Made by a program: the position numbers and the translations under genes. A model generated the notes under the pieces. It saw nothing but the letters and a program-made list of their open reading frames with translations, did no database searches and was not told where the DNA came from. 64,000 nt of DNA from Haliclona indistincta (taxonomy: Eukaryota > Porifera > Demospongiae > Haplosclerida > Chalinidae): positions 16,885,252 to 16,949,251 of the forward strand of contig OZ024783.1 of the NCBI GenBank assembly GCA_964017065.1, read 5' to 3'. This document shows positions 46,901 to 61,900 of the stretch, piece after piece. The first letter of the stretch is position 1; the number at the start of each line of letters is the position of its first letter.

Positions 46901-49900
46901 ACGGAACGGAGCGGTTGTCATTAGCAACCCGTTATATTAATCGTGTTACATTACAAGTAAATCGTGTTCTGTGCATAAACGTAATTCCGTGTGATGTCCT
47001 TTATTTCTGGTAATGACAAAGAAGAGCACGGTTCAAAACAAACTAGTTGACTTTGTCTCAGCATCGATCAGGCTATAAATGGAGTGTGTTTGGTGAGCCT
47101 GAGTGAGAACAGACTGCATGATCTGAGCTGGTATTTACTGAGCTGTGTTGATCAGTCTCAGTAGCACCATATTATCGTTGTCTCGATCATGTGCTATAGC
47201 TGTAGCCTGTCCTATCTCTGTTCATTATTCTCAACTTGTGTACTCTTGTTGGTCGGCTCTACTGCCGAGAAGAACGACACACGATGCCTTAATTGTGATG
47301 ATCTGTGCACTTGCTCAGTCTCTGACTGCCTAATACACAATGTGTGATCAACATGTGGTAAAATACTGTCCAATCAATAAGAACACAGGAGCATTTATGG
47401 AATGATGTAGGCATAGATAGATACATCACAGAGGACACTGTTTGATCAGTGTGGGACTTGCTATATTGAACAACAGTGGATTAATTAAAATGTTGCATTG
47501 TTTAGTAATAATCACTGTGTTGTTGTTATCATTCTCTACTATTATACAGAGGACACCACTTATCATTAGCTCACTGAAAGCACACTCTCAGGTTGTTAGA
47601 CATTTACTGTCGCAACCTGAGATAGACATCAACGCCAAAAATAAGGTATGTTAGTTTGTCACAGTATACAATCACTGATATACCGGCACAATAGCATTCA
47701 TAGCTAGCAGATTATTGCAGTACATGTTGAATGATAATAGTATTTGATGTCTTGCCTGGATTTGGAGCATGTTAACATGTTAGCGCAAACATAACGGTAG
47801 TAATGGTAACGGTACGTTCATAAAGGCACCATGTGTTCACCACTTGTCCAAATGAGCTGGAACAATAGCATAGAGGAGTCAAGTATATGCATTCTCGAGT
47901 ATTTCCCTCCTGTCAAGAAGAGATCGTTTCAACTGCTAGTGTTGGTACACAAGATGTTTATTGTGCAAGCATGTTGTACAGAAATACTAATAAGTGTTCG
48001 GCATACTAAAGTGGAATCTAATACAACTGAACACCTGGTTTTATCACTATTTTACTGACAGCAAATGGGCTAGCTAGGAGACACATTGATTCTCTAGCAC
48101 TATAAAATGCACTGCAGATTTTGTTCCTATAATTTGCTTGTGCATACAGGCTGTCATACTGTCACTATCCAACATGTCTATAAAGAACTGTGTCTTGATT
48201 ATAGCTAGTTGTGTATTTGTAATTTATAAAACAGCTGTATATAGTACGACTTACTTATCTCACTAACCATGCTTCTAAGTTGCATGAGTGCTAATGACCG
48301 CCTGTCAGTAGTGTGCAGACTAGTGTGCTCTCAGTCTAGTTGCTGACCCTCTCCACACCTATCAATAGGCATAGCTAGGGTCACCAGCTAGACTATGGCA
48401 TGCTAAATAATGGCTCTCGAGGCACGAGATTGTGCATACGTATAGCTTTAACCCTTTAATTACTAAATTATCTTGCTGAAGTTTTAACCTCGTAAATGCT
48501 GACCACTTCTCTCGTGAATATCTCGAGTGTCTTTTGTGCTGCTGGTCTCAAATTTGCGTCCTTTTACGCCAGTGAGTAGCCGCAATTGTCCACACTCAAG
48601 TCAGTCGATATGCCCTCCCACTTCGAAAGTGAAGCCGATTAAGTGCAACGGCCTTGTCAAATTTTGATCAAAGTTAGTACTTTGGGGCTGGATACTGAAA
48701 AGTACACACAAATAGCAGTGGTTTTGGTGAGTGCAAAATGTTGCCCAGATCATAGAGAATGCACAAAAATGTGTTTCCGAGCACCCTGAAGCCATCAAAT
48801 GTCCAAATTTTCTTGGGAGCCAATTTCTTTTTCCTAAAAATTAATACTGTGAAATTTGCGCTGAAGCCATAGAAATGCCAAAGCCAATACGTTTAGCGCA
48901 GGGGGCACGCCAAAAACCGGTCAATTTTTTGCGGTTATTTGTATTCTTCAATTTAGCTTAATTTCGGAATATTTTAACACATTTGATAAAGTTATGGTGT
49001 CTGAAGTATGTATGTTGCCAAAAGGCGACATTAGGGGTTAAAGGGTTAATGCTATCAGTTTTAAACCAGGTCAACTTTGTTGCATGGTTGTGAACCGAAA
49101 CATAAAACATGGTCGAATCAGGACAAGTTGTGAATCCGGTCATAACATAGACACTATGTGTCATACTGTACTGGTACACAAGCCATCGTCTGATTCTGTA
49201 ATACACTAGTTACTGTGTTATTACCAGCAAGACCAGTTACCATGTGTTGTGCTTGACACCACTTCACACTCAATAACCATGTGCTCTTCACTTGTTGTTT
49301 ATTCTATAGTATGGATATACAGCACTTCATTGCAGTGCACTCTCTGGTAAAGCGTCTGTAGCTGAGCTCCTGACTTCTGCTGGTGCAGCCATTGATGCAA
49401 CCACTGATGTGAGTAAATGTGTGTCCAGTGATACTGATATCTTGTGTTGTTGAACAAAGCTGTTCTCATGAAATACAATACAACTACTATACTACCTTAA
49501 GGGGACGGTTACCACTTTGCCTCATTAAATATTCATAAAATAATATTAAATCATAGTGTGAAGACAAAAAGCGCTATAAAGCTAAGATAAGCTTTATTGA
49601 ATGCACCATCGACTTATCTATGTATAAAATGTGACCGGATTTGGGAAAACCAACCATTTCGCCACAATTGTTGAAAATGAGATATTTATACCATGTGAAA
49701 GCTTATGAGTAGGCAAATGCAATGGTACCTTTGGCACAGTTCTTGGTGTTTCCGTTGTTCAGTTATAACACAAAACGTGCATCATAGCTAACTAATAGAC
49801 TTTCAATACACTTCCTATCACAAAACGCTTTTTTTCTCAAAACAATAATTTTGGCGAAATGGTCTGTTTTCATAAATCTGGTCACAAATAGTCCAGGTCA

Positions 49901-52900
49901 ACAACTGCTACAGTAGAATAAGCCGGAATTGCGCCAAAGTCGACTCGCTATAAAACTGAATTTTCGGCGCCAAATTTCTTGACGAGCGTGCTAAGGCAAG
50001 AAGCGAAGTACACACCAAACGCTTCCTAAGGATAAACTATAGGTCCGTATCTATACTGGAAAGAATAGAAGCATCTTGTTTCCGAAAAATTCCCAATAAA
50101 TGGCTTAAGGAAGACGCTGAAACACGCCATTTTAGCCATTTTATTGGGAATTTTTCGTAAACAAGATGCTTCTATTCTTTCCAGTATAGATACGGACCTA
50201 TAGTTTATCCTTAGGAAGCGTTTGGTGTGTACTTCGCTTCTTGCCTTAGCACGCTCGTCAAGAAATTTGGCGCCGAAAATTCAGTTTTATAGCGAGTCGA
50301 CTTTGGCGCAATTCCGGCTTATTCTACTGTAGCAGTTGTTGACCTGGACTATTTTATACATAGACAAGTCGATGATGCATTCAATAAAGCTTATCTTAGC
50401 TTTATAGCGCTTTTTGTCTTCACACTATGATTTAATATTATTTTATGAATATTTAATGAGGCAAAGTGGTAACCGTCCCCTTAAGGTGGCGGGATACCGT
50501 TTTAATGAGATTCATGACTTTGCAAGTGGCTATTTCTTTTTAAGCCAAGTCTATCTGTGCAGACGGAGTTGCAGTGTGCGCTTTGTTTGTCTATAGATAG
50601 GCATCGATAATAGCAAGTTTCAGCCACGTAGTGTTCGCCATTACGGAACGACGAGCTCGCCTGTGAAGACTAAACACGAGCGAGTTTTTACAATTTTTCT
50701 TTAGTTGTGTGAAAAGTACGAAGCTAAAACTGCTCATGTAAGCTCATCTTTCATTCGTGGAGGAGTCTGTGTATCGATTTCGCCGAGCAATGCTCGCACG
50801 CGATACTACAGCTGCGTACTCTGTACTGTCTGGCAGTACGTAGCTGCAGTTTCGCGTACGAGCATTGCTCGGCGAAATCGATACACAGACTCCTCCATGA
50901 ATGGAAGATGAGCTTGCATGAGCAGTTTTAGCTTCGTACTTTTTACACAACTAAAGAAAAATTGTAAAAACTCGATCGTGTTTAGTCTTCACAGGCGAGC
51001 TCGTCGTTCCGTGATGGCGAACACTACGTGGCCGAAACTTGCTATTATCGATGCCTATCTATAGACAAACAAAGCGCACACTGCAACTCCGTCTGCACAG
51101 ATAGACTTGGCTTAAAAAGAAATAGCCACTTGCAAAGTCATGAATCTCATTAAAACGGTATCCCGTCACCTTAAAACCAGTATTATTAGCGACCACTAAC
51201 TTTTGTGTTTTTAGCGAGTGAGGTCATAAACGCTAAATTTAGATGGCGCTAAAATTGAACTTTAATGAGATTCATTCTGCATAGCTGTGGTTTTGCTGTA
51301 ATGATAACTGTTAACGAGCATGAATCTCATTAAATAACAGCCTAGGGCTAAAATTAGTACACGCTAAATGTCTTCAATCGTAAAACGCTAAATTATGTGG
51401 TCGCTAACAATACTGGATAAAGTGCTTTCTGTAGATTACACCATACATGTAAATACATGAGCCTGCATTGGTTGGTGATGGTAGTATTTGCTTGAATGCG
51501 TATATAGGTTATAACCCATGGCTACCGAGGTGGTATGCGATATAACCACTTTAAGTTATACCGCGTTATGCCGAGGTAGCCATGGGTTAGCCCATGACTG
51601 GTAGCCTATAGGACACAAGAGTAGTCCTGTTATGGTTACTAATCGAAGCGTTCAAGGTGGTAGAGCCTCCATAGAAGTCACCAGAGGTGAATAACAGAAT
51701 GTTTCTGAATGACGGCAGTGTAATCTTGTGTGCGTTTTTCGATGACGCCATCTTGTTGCTATGGTGTTGCTATGTGACGTCACATTGCCAGAAATGTAAT
51801 ACATTTTTTTGACATGAGCAGTTTTTCTCATATTTTGTACACCAGGACGTGTTAACAGTCATCTACACATCTAGAAAGCACAAGAAGTTGGCTAGAAGGA
51901 CTGTGCTGAATTGCTGAAGCAGAATAGCTGTGATTAAGCTAGTATCAGTGAATACCGAATTTTGAAATTTCTAATTATCAGCACAAAAGTCACCAAATTT
52001 TGCCTCTGGGGGAAAAATATGCGCACGTCTACCAGAGCTAAAACAAGCATCAGGCAAGTCTTTTAATAGCTGTGAGCAACAATCAGGATCGAGCTAAGGC
52101 GCACATTTTGTTACAAACCGGTAAAACGTGTAAGAAATTTTGAAAATGTTCGAAATTCAAGTACTAATGTATTACGTGAATGAGAGCGCTGACGATCGTC
52201 GGGGGAAAAAGACTGCGTGTGCGAGCGCTCAGCTATTCATACAGTAGGTTAGCCACGAGTCTCTCATGTTTCCAGGTCGAACTAAGCTTTCCAGACGTTA
52301 GTTGGCCTTGGACGATGCGTTTTCAGGTCGCCCTCAATTCCCATAATACATTAACTAAGGTTAGTATACGGAACGGTATACGGAAAAATTAAACTCCGTG
52401 TCCCAGCATTTCTGGCAATGTTTCATGAAAAATACTCTTATTGCCCATGGTATACGAGATATACCCACTGAGTGCCCACGGTCGCCTGAGCTACAATAAT
52501 TATTATTCACAAAATACAAACATCGATACTTGCACAGTTATGTAGCATGCTCAAGTCCAATCAGACCATCATTTGAAGATGGCTATTCTCCTGGAGTGAA
52601 GAATTAACCTAGATGCTGGCATATTGTAAAGAGGTGCTATGAGTAAATGAAATTCTAGAAAACTATGTGATAGCAGTGAGCAAAACTGCTATGTACCAGT
52701 GGTCCTACATCCGCTCAAGAGACAGTGCGTGTCCTCTCCAACATAGCGCTGCACGAGTATTTTTGTCTCAAGCGCAATGTAAACTAGATTTAGTGACAAA
52801 AACTGGCGAATAGTACCTATCACGATGAAGCTTATAACCAACATCTCTGCCCGTAGCTTTGCAGAACTAGATAATGCCCAAGAAACTGTATACCAAGCAT

Positions 52901-55900
52901 AGATTTTGATATGAAGAAAGACTACCATTGCCTGAGCTTAGCTCTAAACCATCACTGTGTTGTTTGGTGCATGAATATCATTACAATAAATCCGTTTCAG
53001 ATCTGTTCCTAAAACAATTCAAAAGTGTTGTACATGTTATCTTGTAATAATTAATTTGTCTTGTATTCAGTGGTTTAATAGTTTATCTTAATGTGTTTGT
53101 AATAAATCTTATTAGTCTAGTGTGGTTTTGTCTGTGGTACTGATTTGTCAGATCATTCTAGATGCACATGTTAATTCAGTTGAGTATTAATATAAGGTAG
53201 GACAGGTGTGAAGGTGTGAATTTTTGGTATACTAATACAAATAGAACAGAGCAAGCTAGGGACATTATTTTTTTCAAATAGTTAAAGTAGAAATGTTTGT
53301 TTGTATGCACAATACAAATGAAAGCTTCAAAGTTTTTAGGTTTTGCAAAATGTTCGTCGTTGTAAAGTGTAGTAAAAGTACATTATCTTGTTTTTCTCGC
53401 TGACTTCTAGAGATGGAGTAAGTTTCAGTTTCTCAGTTGTTTAGGGACGCAAAGAGCTAACTTTTCTGCAGAGGCCGCAATCACAAAGAGATTTGTTCTC
53501 AATGCTCATCGTTTTTAGCTACATTGTGTAAACACTGCCTAGAACAGCCGACTTGGATAATAATATTACTCGACGATCTTTAGCTCCTTAGTTAGGACGA
53601 CCTTCCCGACGATCCTTAGTTAGGAAGACCCTCCCGACGATCCTTAGTTAGGAAGACCCTCCCGACGATCCTTAGTTAGGAAGAACCCCCCCGACTTTGC
53701 GCAGTTAGGAAGACCCCCCCCGACTTTGCGCAGTTAGGCGAAGTTTTTTTAGGGTTTAGGGTTTGGTTTAGGAGTAGCCTACGAGTAGGTGTGGTTAACT
53801 GTATTATGAATATTAATTAGGCGGCAATCCGACCGGTGGCAATAGCGGTTCTGTGGCTGTTAGCGGCACCGACCGGTGGCAATAGCGTTTTTGTGACTGC
53901 TAGCGCCACCGACCGGTGGAAATAGCGTGTTCATGGCTGGTTCCAGGCACCGATTTGTCGGTGGCAATAGCCACGGCCTTTAGATTTTACAGACGCCTCA
54001 AAATACTTTTGGTTAGGCGGCTATGCAGGAAGACAAAGAGCGATCAGAATTCCAGGTATTGCACCAAGACATGGCTTTATATGCTAGAATCAACTGCCAG
54101 AACAAGTTTGTTGCCCCAGATGAGCTTCCAGCAGTGCAAGTGGCAAGTGAATCGGGTTGTTTGTGTTCAGACGAGTGCTGCAGATGGCAGACAGCGCATA
54201 TCCGCATTCTAAATAGTCCAACATGTAGAGCAGGCATCAAGGTACATGTTTAGCTATAACAAAAGGGGAGCTGACATCATCTCACCACTCGCAGCATGCA
54301 GGCCTAGGTATGCTCGCTTCTTATACACAGTTGTCTTACTGCAATGCTAATGGGACCTCATACATACACGAGTGACCTTTGCTGTCGATGGCTATGCCAC
54401 AGGCTGATCTTTCTTAAGGAGTGTGTGTTTCAGTTCAGTTATCCTCCTCTTTTGTGTTTTTAATTTTTGCTGCTGTAATCTATTCTTGTTGAGATCGATT
54501 ATCAACTCATGTGAACTGTGAAACGCTTCGTCATAGTAGGTACCACCGAGAATATACTCACTGCTAACAAAAAGAACAGTTATATCACTGTTTGCAATAT
54601 AAATTAATTCATTGAGTCTCTTTCTCACTTTATAACACAGCATTTCTCCGTGTCATGATCATGAGAATACCATGCATGTGTTCAGGAGCACATAATGAGT
54701 GTGTGAAGTTTGATTTAAATTCAGAAGTCTACACCTAATTACAGTACCGCTCACGAGTAAGTGTACTCAAACCCGCGGGTTAACCGCGCGTAACTCGGGG
54801 GTGCCCGCGTGTCCATGAACGTGTACCCGCTGCCCGCACCACACTAACCTGCGGCCCTCTTGCAGCCTTGCATGCACTCGCGACCCGCTGGATAGCTAGG
54901 CAGACTCACGTTGTCGTTGTGTGACTTTCGCGAGCATATACAGTGCTCGCACGTATCCGCACCAGCGCGTGATGCACTCTGTATTCGCATCTACCCGCGG
55001 TTATTGATACACGGTTCCGCGGGCAAGACAAAATTACCCCCGGGTTGCCTGCGAGTCTCCCGCGGGTGTTGGTCCACTTACTTGTGAGCGGTACTGTACT
55101 AAAGATAGACTATGTTGAGCTACTACACTGACAGCTTGGTTTGGTAGGAGCTGGGCGGTCAGTTCAGCTTTCTACTTATTCATGTGATGGCTTTCAGACG
55201 ATTGCCGCATGTTCACACATTAGCTGTATATGTTGACCTGTGAACATAGTTTTCAGTCGTGTCTCCATTTAGCAGTATCTAGTGAAGGTAGCAAGCAATA
55301 ACAATGGTCTTGAGGCAGCTCCTTACCTCCTAGAAATGTCTGACGACTGTCTGTTTGCTGCAAATATCAAACAAAATATTGGTGCAACTCCAGCCATCAT
55401 CTAGTCTATCCTTAATAACATGTGTAGAGTCCCAGTTTTTAATCCATTGACTTGGCACTTCCCACTCCTACTCTAATACTTTGCACTCCCATCATGCGCT
55501 CCTGATGTGTTCAGGATACCTATTTCAAATCCAGAATTGAATCAACAGCTTTATCCTGCTATCACTTGACACATCTCTCTTTTACTCGTTCTCATGAATC
55601 ATATAATCCAGTCGTGTGCTAGCTGAAAATGGAACGATTAATTTTAGTGTAATGAATGGTTTGTTGTGGAACTATTCTGTTTACATTAGCAGCAGAACAG
55701 TCCTTGAACTGGTTTTATCGGGTTTTCAACCTGCTCACAAGCAGGTCCTAGTTTCAGTGGAGCAATTTGGAAGAGTTCTGTGCCTGTTTACACTAGTATA
55801 GAGCTTAACAGTTCTGGAACCATTCCCAGCTCTAGTTTAAACTCACTGTTAGCTGTACAGTGGTTTTCTAAGTTTTTGCATAGACTATGTCAAAATTGTA

Positions 55901-58900
55901 AGTAAGCACTGACCAATTCACTAATAGTCAAGTTTACTCAAGGTGTGTTTCATTGGTCAACATCATACTTTTGTTTTTGCTGTCCTATGCATAAACTTCC
56001 ATTGTACTTGTCCTCTGTGGTACCAAAGCATGTAGCTACTAACATGTAAAACATGCAGTGATTTACATGTATGACAATTGTACACATGACTTTGTGTACA
56101 ATATCATACATGTATAGCTAGCAGATTATTGCAGTACATGTCAAATGATAATAGTATTTCCTGTGATGTGTAGACACTATTATGTGTCATACTGTACTGG
56201 TACACAAGCCATCATCTGATACTGTAATATACTAGTTACTGTGTTATTACCAACAAGACCAGTTGCCATGTGTTGCGCTTGACACCACTTTACACTCAAT
56301 AACCATGTGCTCTTCACTTGTTGTTTATTCTATAGTATGGTCAGACAGCACTTCATTACAGTGCATTCTATGGTAAGACAGCTGTAGTTGAGCTACTAAT
56401 TGCAGCTGGAGCAGCTACCGATACAACCGATAAAGTGAGTTACATGTGTTTCTAGTGATACTGATATGTTGTGTTGTTGAACAAAGCTGTTCTCATGAAG
56501 TACAATACAACTACTATACTCCTGTAAAGTGCTTCCTGTAGATTCCACCAGACATGTAGATACATGAGCTTACATGTGTCTCTGTACCACTCTGAAGAAG
56601 GTATGAGTTCTTAAGCTGTCTTTATACCAAGTGTTTGTTAGCTATACTTGTCCTCTGTGATACCAAACTATACTAACAAATAGAAGCAGTGATCTATAAT
56701 TTACTCTAATTATCTCATACAATACCTTCTGTGCTGTACTATAAGCAGTGAATTGAGAGTGAGGTGAGTAGTAGTTTAGTCAAAGTCACCTGTCAGCATA
56801 AAGACAAGCTTGGCTGATAGAGTGGTCTAGGATCACTACTCTAGTGAATAACCTTGTTGTCGTCTATACGTGCTCACTGAACCAGGACAGCCACTGTCCC
56901 TGTAATTCATCCTTGCCATAGGTCTTGTAGCTACCCACCATTATGATGTCAGCAGATGATTTAACCCTTCCATTACCAATCCCTATCCATTACTGTATCA
57001 ATGTTTCATAGAATCCTCTATTCAAAGAACATGTGTGAGAGATATGAGACATGTTTACCATGCACAAAGACACTCACAGCACAGTTACACAACAATATCA
57101 GCCACCACCTGATACAAGGACCACACCTTCCATGGTGTGGTACAGGGGGTGGGGTCATGTAGAGTGTGGAAGTGTATATGTTCATGTATGGTTCAAGCTA
57201 TGTTAGAATCAGTTTATGCAGTTTGGGTGTGTTTCTGGTTCCATTTGTCATTTTTGGTTTGTGTGTGTCATGACTAACACTGTTCCATTGTTACACCATA
57301 GGATGGTGATACTCCACTTGATAACGCAAGACAAAAGAATCATCAAGACATTGTGGACTTGCTTGAGAGAGTTGGTCAGTACATGATAACATGAGCTACT
57401 GAGCTATGAGTCTAACCACACCTACTATTACCATAGTCAACTTACTAATGCTATACTCATGTACTATACTGCAATGAATTATTCTACTAACATCCATGAC
57501 TCCTCGTCTCTTTCTCTCTCCCTCTTTCCCTCTCCCTCTATCTCTCTCTCTCTCAGCATCCACTCGACTACGACCTAGTGAGTCCGGTGCCCCTCCCACA
57601 ATACCTGGTGAGACTGAGCTAGCCACACACACACACACTCATGTGTCCACCATCTTGCAGTGTATAGTGTCTCATATTGAGTCAGCACAGTAGTCACACT
57701 CCATGTGGTGCTCTGCATCACTAACTCCTCCATCATCACCATCGTCGTCGTCGTCGTCGTCGTCATCATCGTCATTGTCATCGTCATCATCATTACAAGA
57801 CGCACTTCATTATAGTGTCTGATCCCGTGTGTCATCATCATCCAAGCTCCTTTGATATGAGTCATTGAGTATAGTATGTGGCTAGTCCTGTGTAGCATAG
57901 AGAGCTTACCACAGCATGTGATGAGTACTCACAAGACACTCTAAGCCATTTTCTAGAATGAATGATAGTATCAGTTGTCTCTTCATTGCTTACTCTGGCT
58001 GCTTCAGCTCTTGTGAAGTACAGATCATGATCCATTTTACATTTTGTTTGTTCATGTGTAAGTGATTTTGCATGTTCTTGTAAGTGTGTCTACATACCGT
58101 ATAGTAGGAAGTTTTCACGGGATAAACTTTTCATGAATCCACGAGATAGAGCATTTCGCGGATAATATTTTTTTGTGAATCATTTCTATTGCCCTGTCTT
58201 TGTCAACATAAACAAGACATTCGCAGATAATATTTTTCGCGAATACCCTGTAATTCACCATTCGCAAAAATTTTCTCCCACGAAAATTCCCGCTATAATG
58301 GTAAGTAATAGTTAATGTATGGCGTAACTTGTGTAACAATAGATTAGTACGCACGAGCTTGCGGTCTATTTTTACAACGAGACCTGAAACGAGTGCAGAC
58401 AAATCCAATGTTACCGAGGAGCCATACATTGTTATTACACGTTCGAAGTCCCACTGGCGTGAGCGTGCTCATTGTGTATATAAGGTGCTCACTACAGAGC
58501 TCATCACCTTCTGGTAGGGATGCACCTTACCTAAATAGTTGGCAATACAAGCACTACTGTCCTGCTGTGTGCCATGAGATTTATTCATGCTTACCGCCAG
58601 ACCCGTCCATGAGTGGTACAACTGTGTTGTACTCATGAGCTCCCAGTGCATACATTTGATTTTGCTGTGTAACAATTCATTTGTTACACTCATGGGTGGT
58701 CACTTTGCCAGGATTTAATGGAACATCTGATTAGTTCCACTGGCGGTGTCTTTGAAGAAAAGGTTGAGTATGTATATGTTATACCATGCCTACCCGTAGT
58801 GTATCAAGAATACACGAAGCAATAACTATTAATCCCGAGGGCGTAGCCCGAGGGATTAATAGTTATTGCTGTGTATTCATGATACAACACAGGTAGGCAT

Positions 58901-61900
58901 GGTAACTGACTTGTACCATGGCAACCACAAGGCCCACTGATGTCTGTAGGTTTCTATAGGATAATTAAGGGCGACTTGCACACACTTTATAGTTTACTGG
59001 TGAGGTTGACTCACAACTCCCACCCCTTCCTATTTTTCTCTCTGGAAGGTAGATCATTTCTATGATCTTTTTTTGCCCAGTTGGAGTCATGTGACTTCCC
59101 ATGGAATAAATGGATATTCCACAGGAAATCATGTGACTTTCCATGGTATATCTGAAATGCACCACTGGCGGTGCCTTTCAAAATACGGCTTCCTATAGTA
59201 CAAATAACAATACATGTTATGATATTGTAGATACACTAGCTATGTTGTGCTACTGTAGATAGTTCCTGCCTATCAGTGGTTATGAATATTTTTATCATTG
59301 CAGGTTCAGCTGTTAATATTATCCAGCGTCACATTCATCAGCAGGGTAGTGTACCAGTATGCTCACTCAAGGGTTTCATGATCGGACCATCTCGTGTCGG
59401 TAAAACCACAGCACGACGTCGTCTCACTCACGAGATCGTTCACATATCACCAGACGATATTGTTCCCAGTACCGGTATAGACGCTCCAATTACTGTCCAG
59501 TTGTATCGTGGCATTGACCGATCATCTGTGCTCTGGTCTGAGAGAGGGTGGAGGAGCCAGGGACTGGAGGAACAGTGCCGTGCTTTGTGCAGCCGTGTTC
59601 TAAACATCCCTGCTGCAGCACCCTCCAGCAGTAGGTCCACTACCAGACCATCCACTGCTGCCAGCAGCTCACCTGGTCCTGCCACCCTCGTACAGGATTG
59701 GGACAATCTTACTCATCGCACACAAGATGAGCTTGTGGCCACTGCACTCACTAAATTAGTCAAAGATGAAGACTGGAAGACCATCCAGGAGTTCCTCAAG
59801 AATACAAATAGTCTTTCTTTTCTTCACTTTATCGATATTGGTGGCCAGCCAGAGTTTCACGAGATCCTACCTCTCCTACTGCACGGCCTGGCACTAAACC
59901 TGATTTTCTTCAACGTCACTCACGATCTAGACTCCCCCTACACAGTAGTTTACAGAGCTGATGGGTCCAGTTCAATACAGTATGAGTCAGAGTACACTAT
60001 CAGAGAGATCATCCAGCGTGTTCTGTGCAGCATCTCCTCACTCCAGACTAGTCTAGACCACAAGCCGGCAGCCATCCTCATTGGCACTCACCTCGACCAG
60101 ACCAGTGAGGCAGCTGTTCTCACTCTAGACCGCTCCATTCAGCAATCCTTCCAAGACGACTACTTCATGAGGAGAGATGTTCTGTGCTCAGTCAACAAGC
60201 CAGGAGAGGAGAAGAGATACATTCATCCACTCAACAACGTGAGTACAGACTCCAGCGATATTGAGGGTCTTCGTGAACTGATAACTAGAATAGTCCACAA
60301 GCGGTTTACTCCACAGGAGGTTCCAACAGGTGCATTATTGCTCCACCTGATACTGCGCATGAAATTCGATCCATCTCCAGGATGGTGCTCTCTAGAAGAG
60401 TGTGCAGTAATAGCTGAGCATTGTGGTATCTCCAGAGCAGACCTGAAAGGTGTCCTCCAGTACCTGCACGACAAGTATGGCACTATCCTTTACTATGGTC
60501 GATTGACGAAGCTTGGCAAGCGTGTTATTGTGAATGTTAACCTGATTATGAAGCCGCCAGCAGAGCTGTTTGTGTCTGCATTTGGAGCAGTGGAAGGGGA
60601 ACCAGAGACAGCTAAACACATGCGACTCACAGGAGAGGTTTCTCAACGTCTGATGAACAAGGCATGCGGTAAATCCTCTATTGACGAGAAGGGAATCCCG
60701 ACTGATGAGATTGTGGAGCTACTAGAGTCGTGTTATATCCTCTACAAGAATGCTCGATCGGCTAGTGAAGAAGAGGTGTACTTCCTGCCATGCCTCCTCT
60801 ACCCCGACCACAATTTGACGTCCAGCGACCCCAAGCTCCTCTCTGGACTACTGTATTATCCTCTCCTCCTCATACCAGCTACTGGCTTTGTCCCTCTTGG
60901 CCAGTTCCAAGCCTCAGTAGTCAGATTTTCTCAAAATGAGAATTGGAGCTTGGACGAGCTCAATCGATTCAGGAATCGTATTCGCTTTTACTTTAATGAC
61001 GACAGGGAAGAAGGATTGGTTCATGTTGAGATTCGTAGTCTGGTTGGTCACATTGAGGTTCGTATTCTTACTGATGCCGTCATCAACCCACGCTTGATCC
61101 TGGAGTGTCGTCGCCAGCTGTGGACAATGTTCTGTGAAGTTGGTTCACTCTATCCTCACACTCGAGATGTGCACTGGGACTTTGGGTTCTACTGTCCTCA
61201 CGCTGTGCAGTCAGGTAGACGCCCTCATCCTGCACGCTGCTGCTCAAAGAACAAGCCACAACACGTGATCTGTTCTATGCGAGATTGTCGAGGAGGACCA
61301 GTTGGTTTGGAGAACAAACACAAGTGCTGGTTCACTGTAAGTACATGTTAGTTATAGAGACTGTTTGTGTAATAATTGTAACATGTGAAGATAGTGTATT
61401 GTAATTATTTTACTGTATACATCATAATGTCTTCTGCATTGTTTGATCCTGCCTGTATTCATTGTGTGCTACAGGAGATTGATGATATTAAGGCTACACA
61501 GCTATCCACTGTATCAGCTGCTGGTGTTAGTGGTGACCACTCTAGAACACTCAGTGAGTTATACCACATGACGGAGAGTGTCCCTGTTATTATGTACTCA
61601 TTACAGGTGAGAATGACCTGTGTGATGTGTTGGCTGAGATTCGTGATGTCAACCATTGGAAGGAGCTTGGACTGCAACTAGGCCTTCTCTACTCCTCACT
61701 GGAAAGAATTGACCTTGAGCAGCGAGGCAGAATAGATAGCTGCAAGACAGCCATGCTCTCAGCATGGCTGCGGCAACAAGATAATGTCTCACAGAAGGGA
61801 ATCCCTTCAAGGAGTGTGTTGAGAGCTGCACTGCAGAGGATGGGAGAGACTGAACCAGCCTTGAGGCAGGACCAGGAGACATCTCACCACAAGAAGATGT

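Noticed and set aside
50705..50950. Nearly identical 68-codon frames on opposite strands
   Set aside because: A consequence of palindrome symmetry, not two genes.
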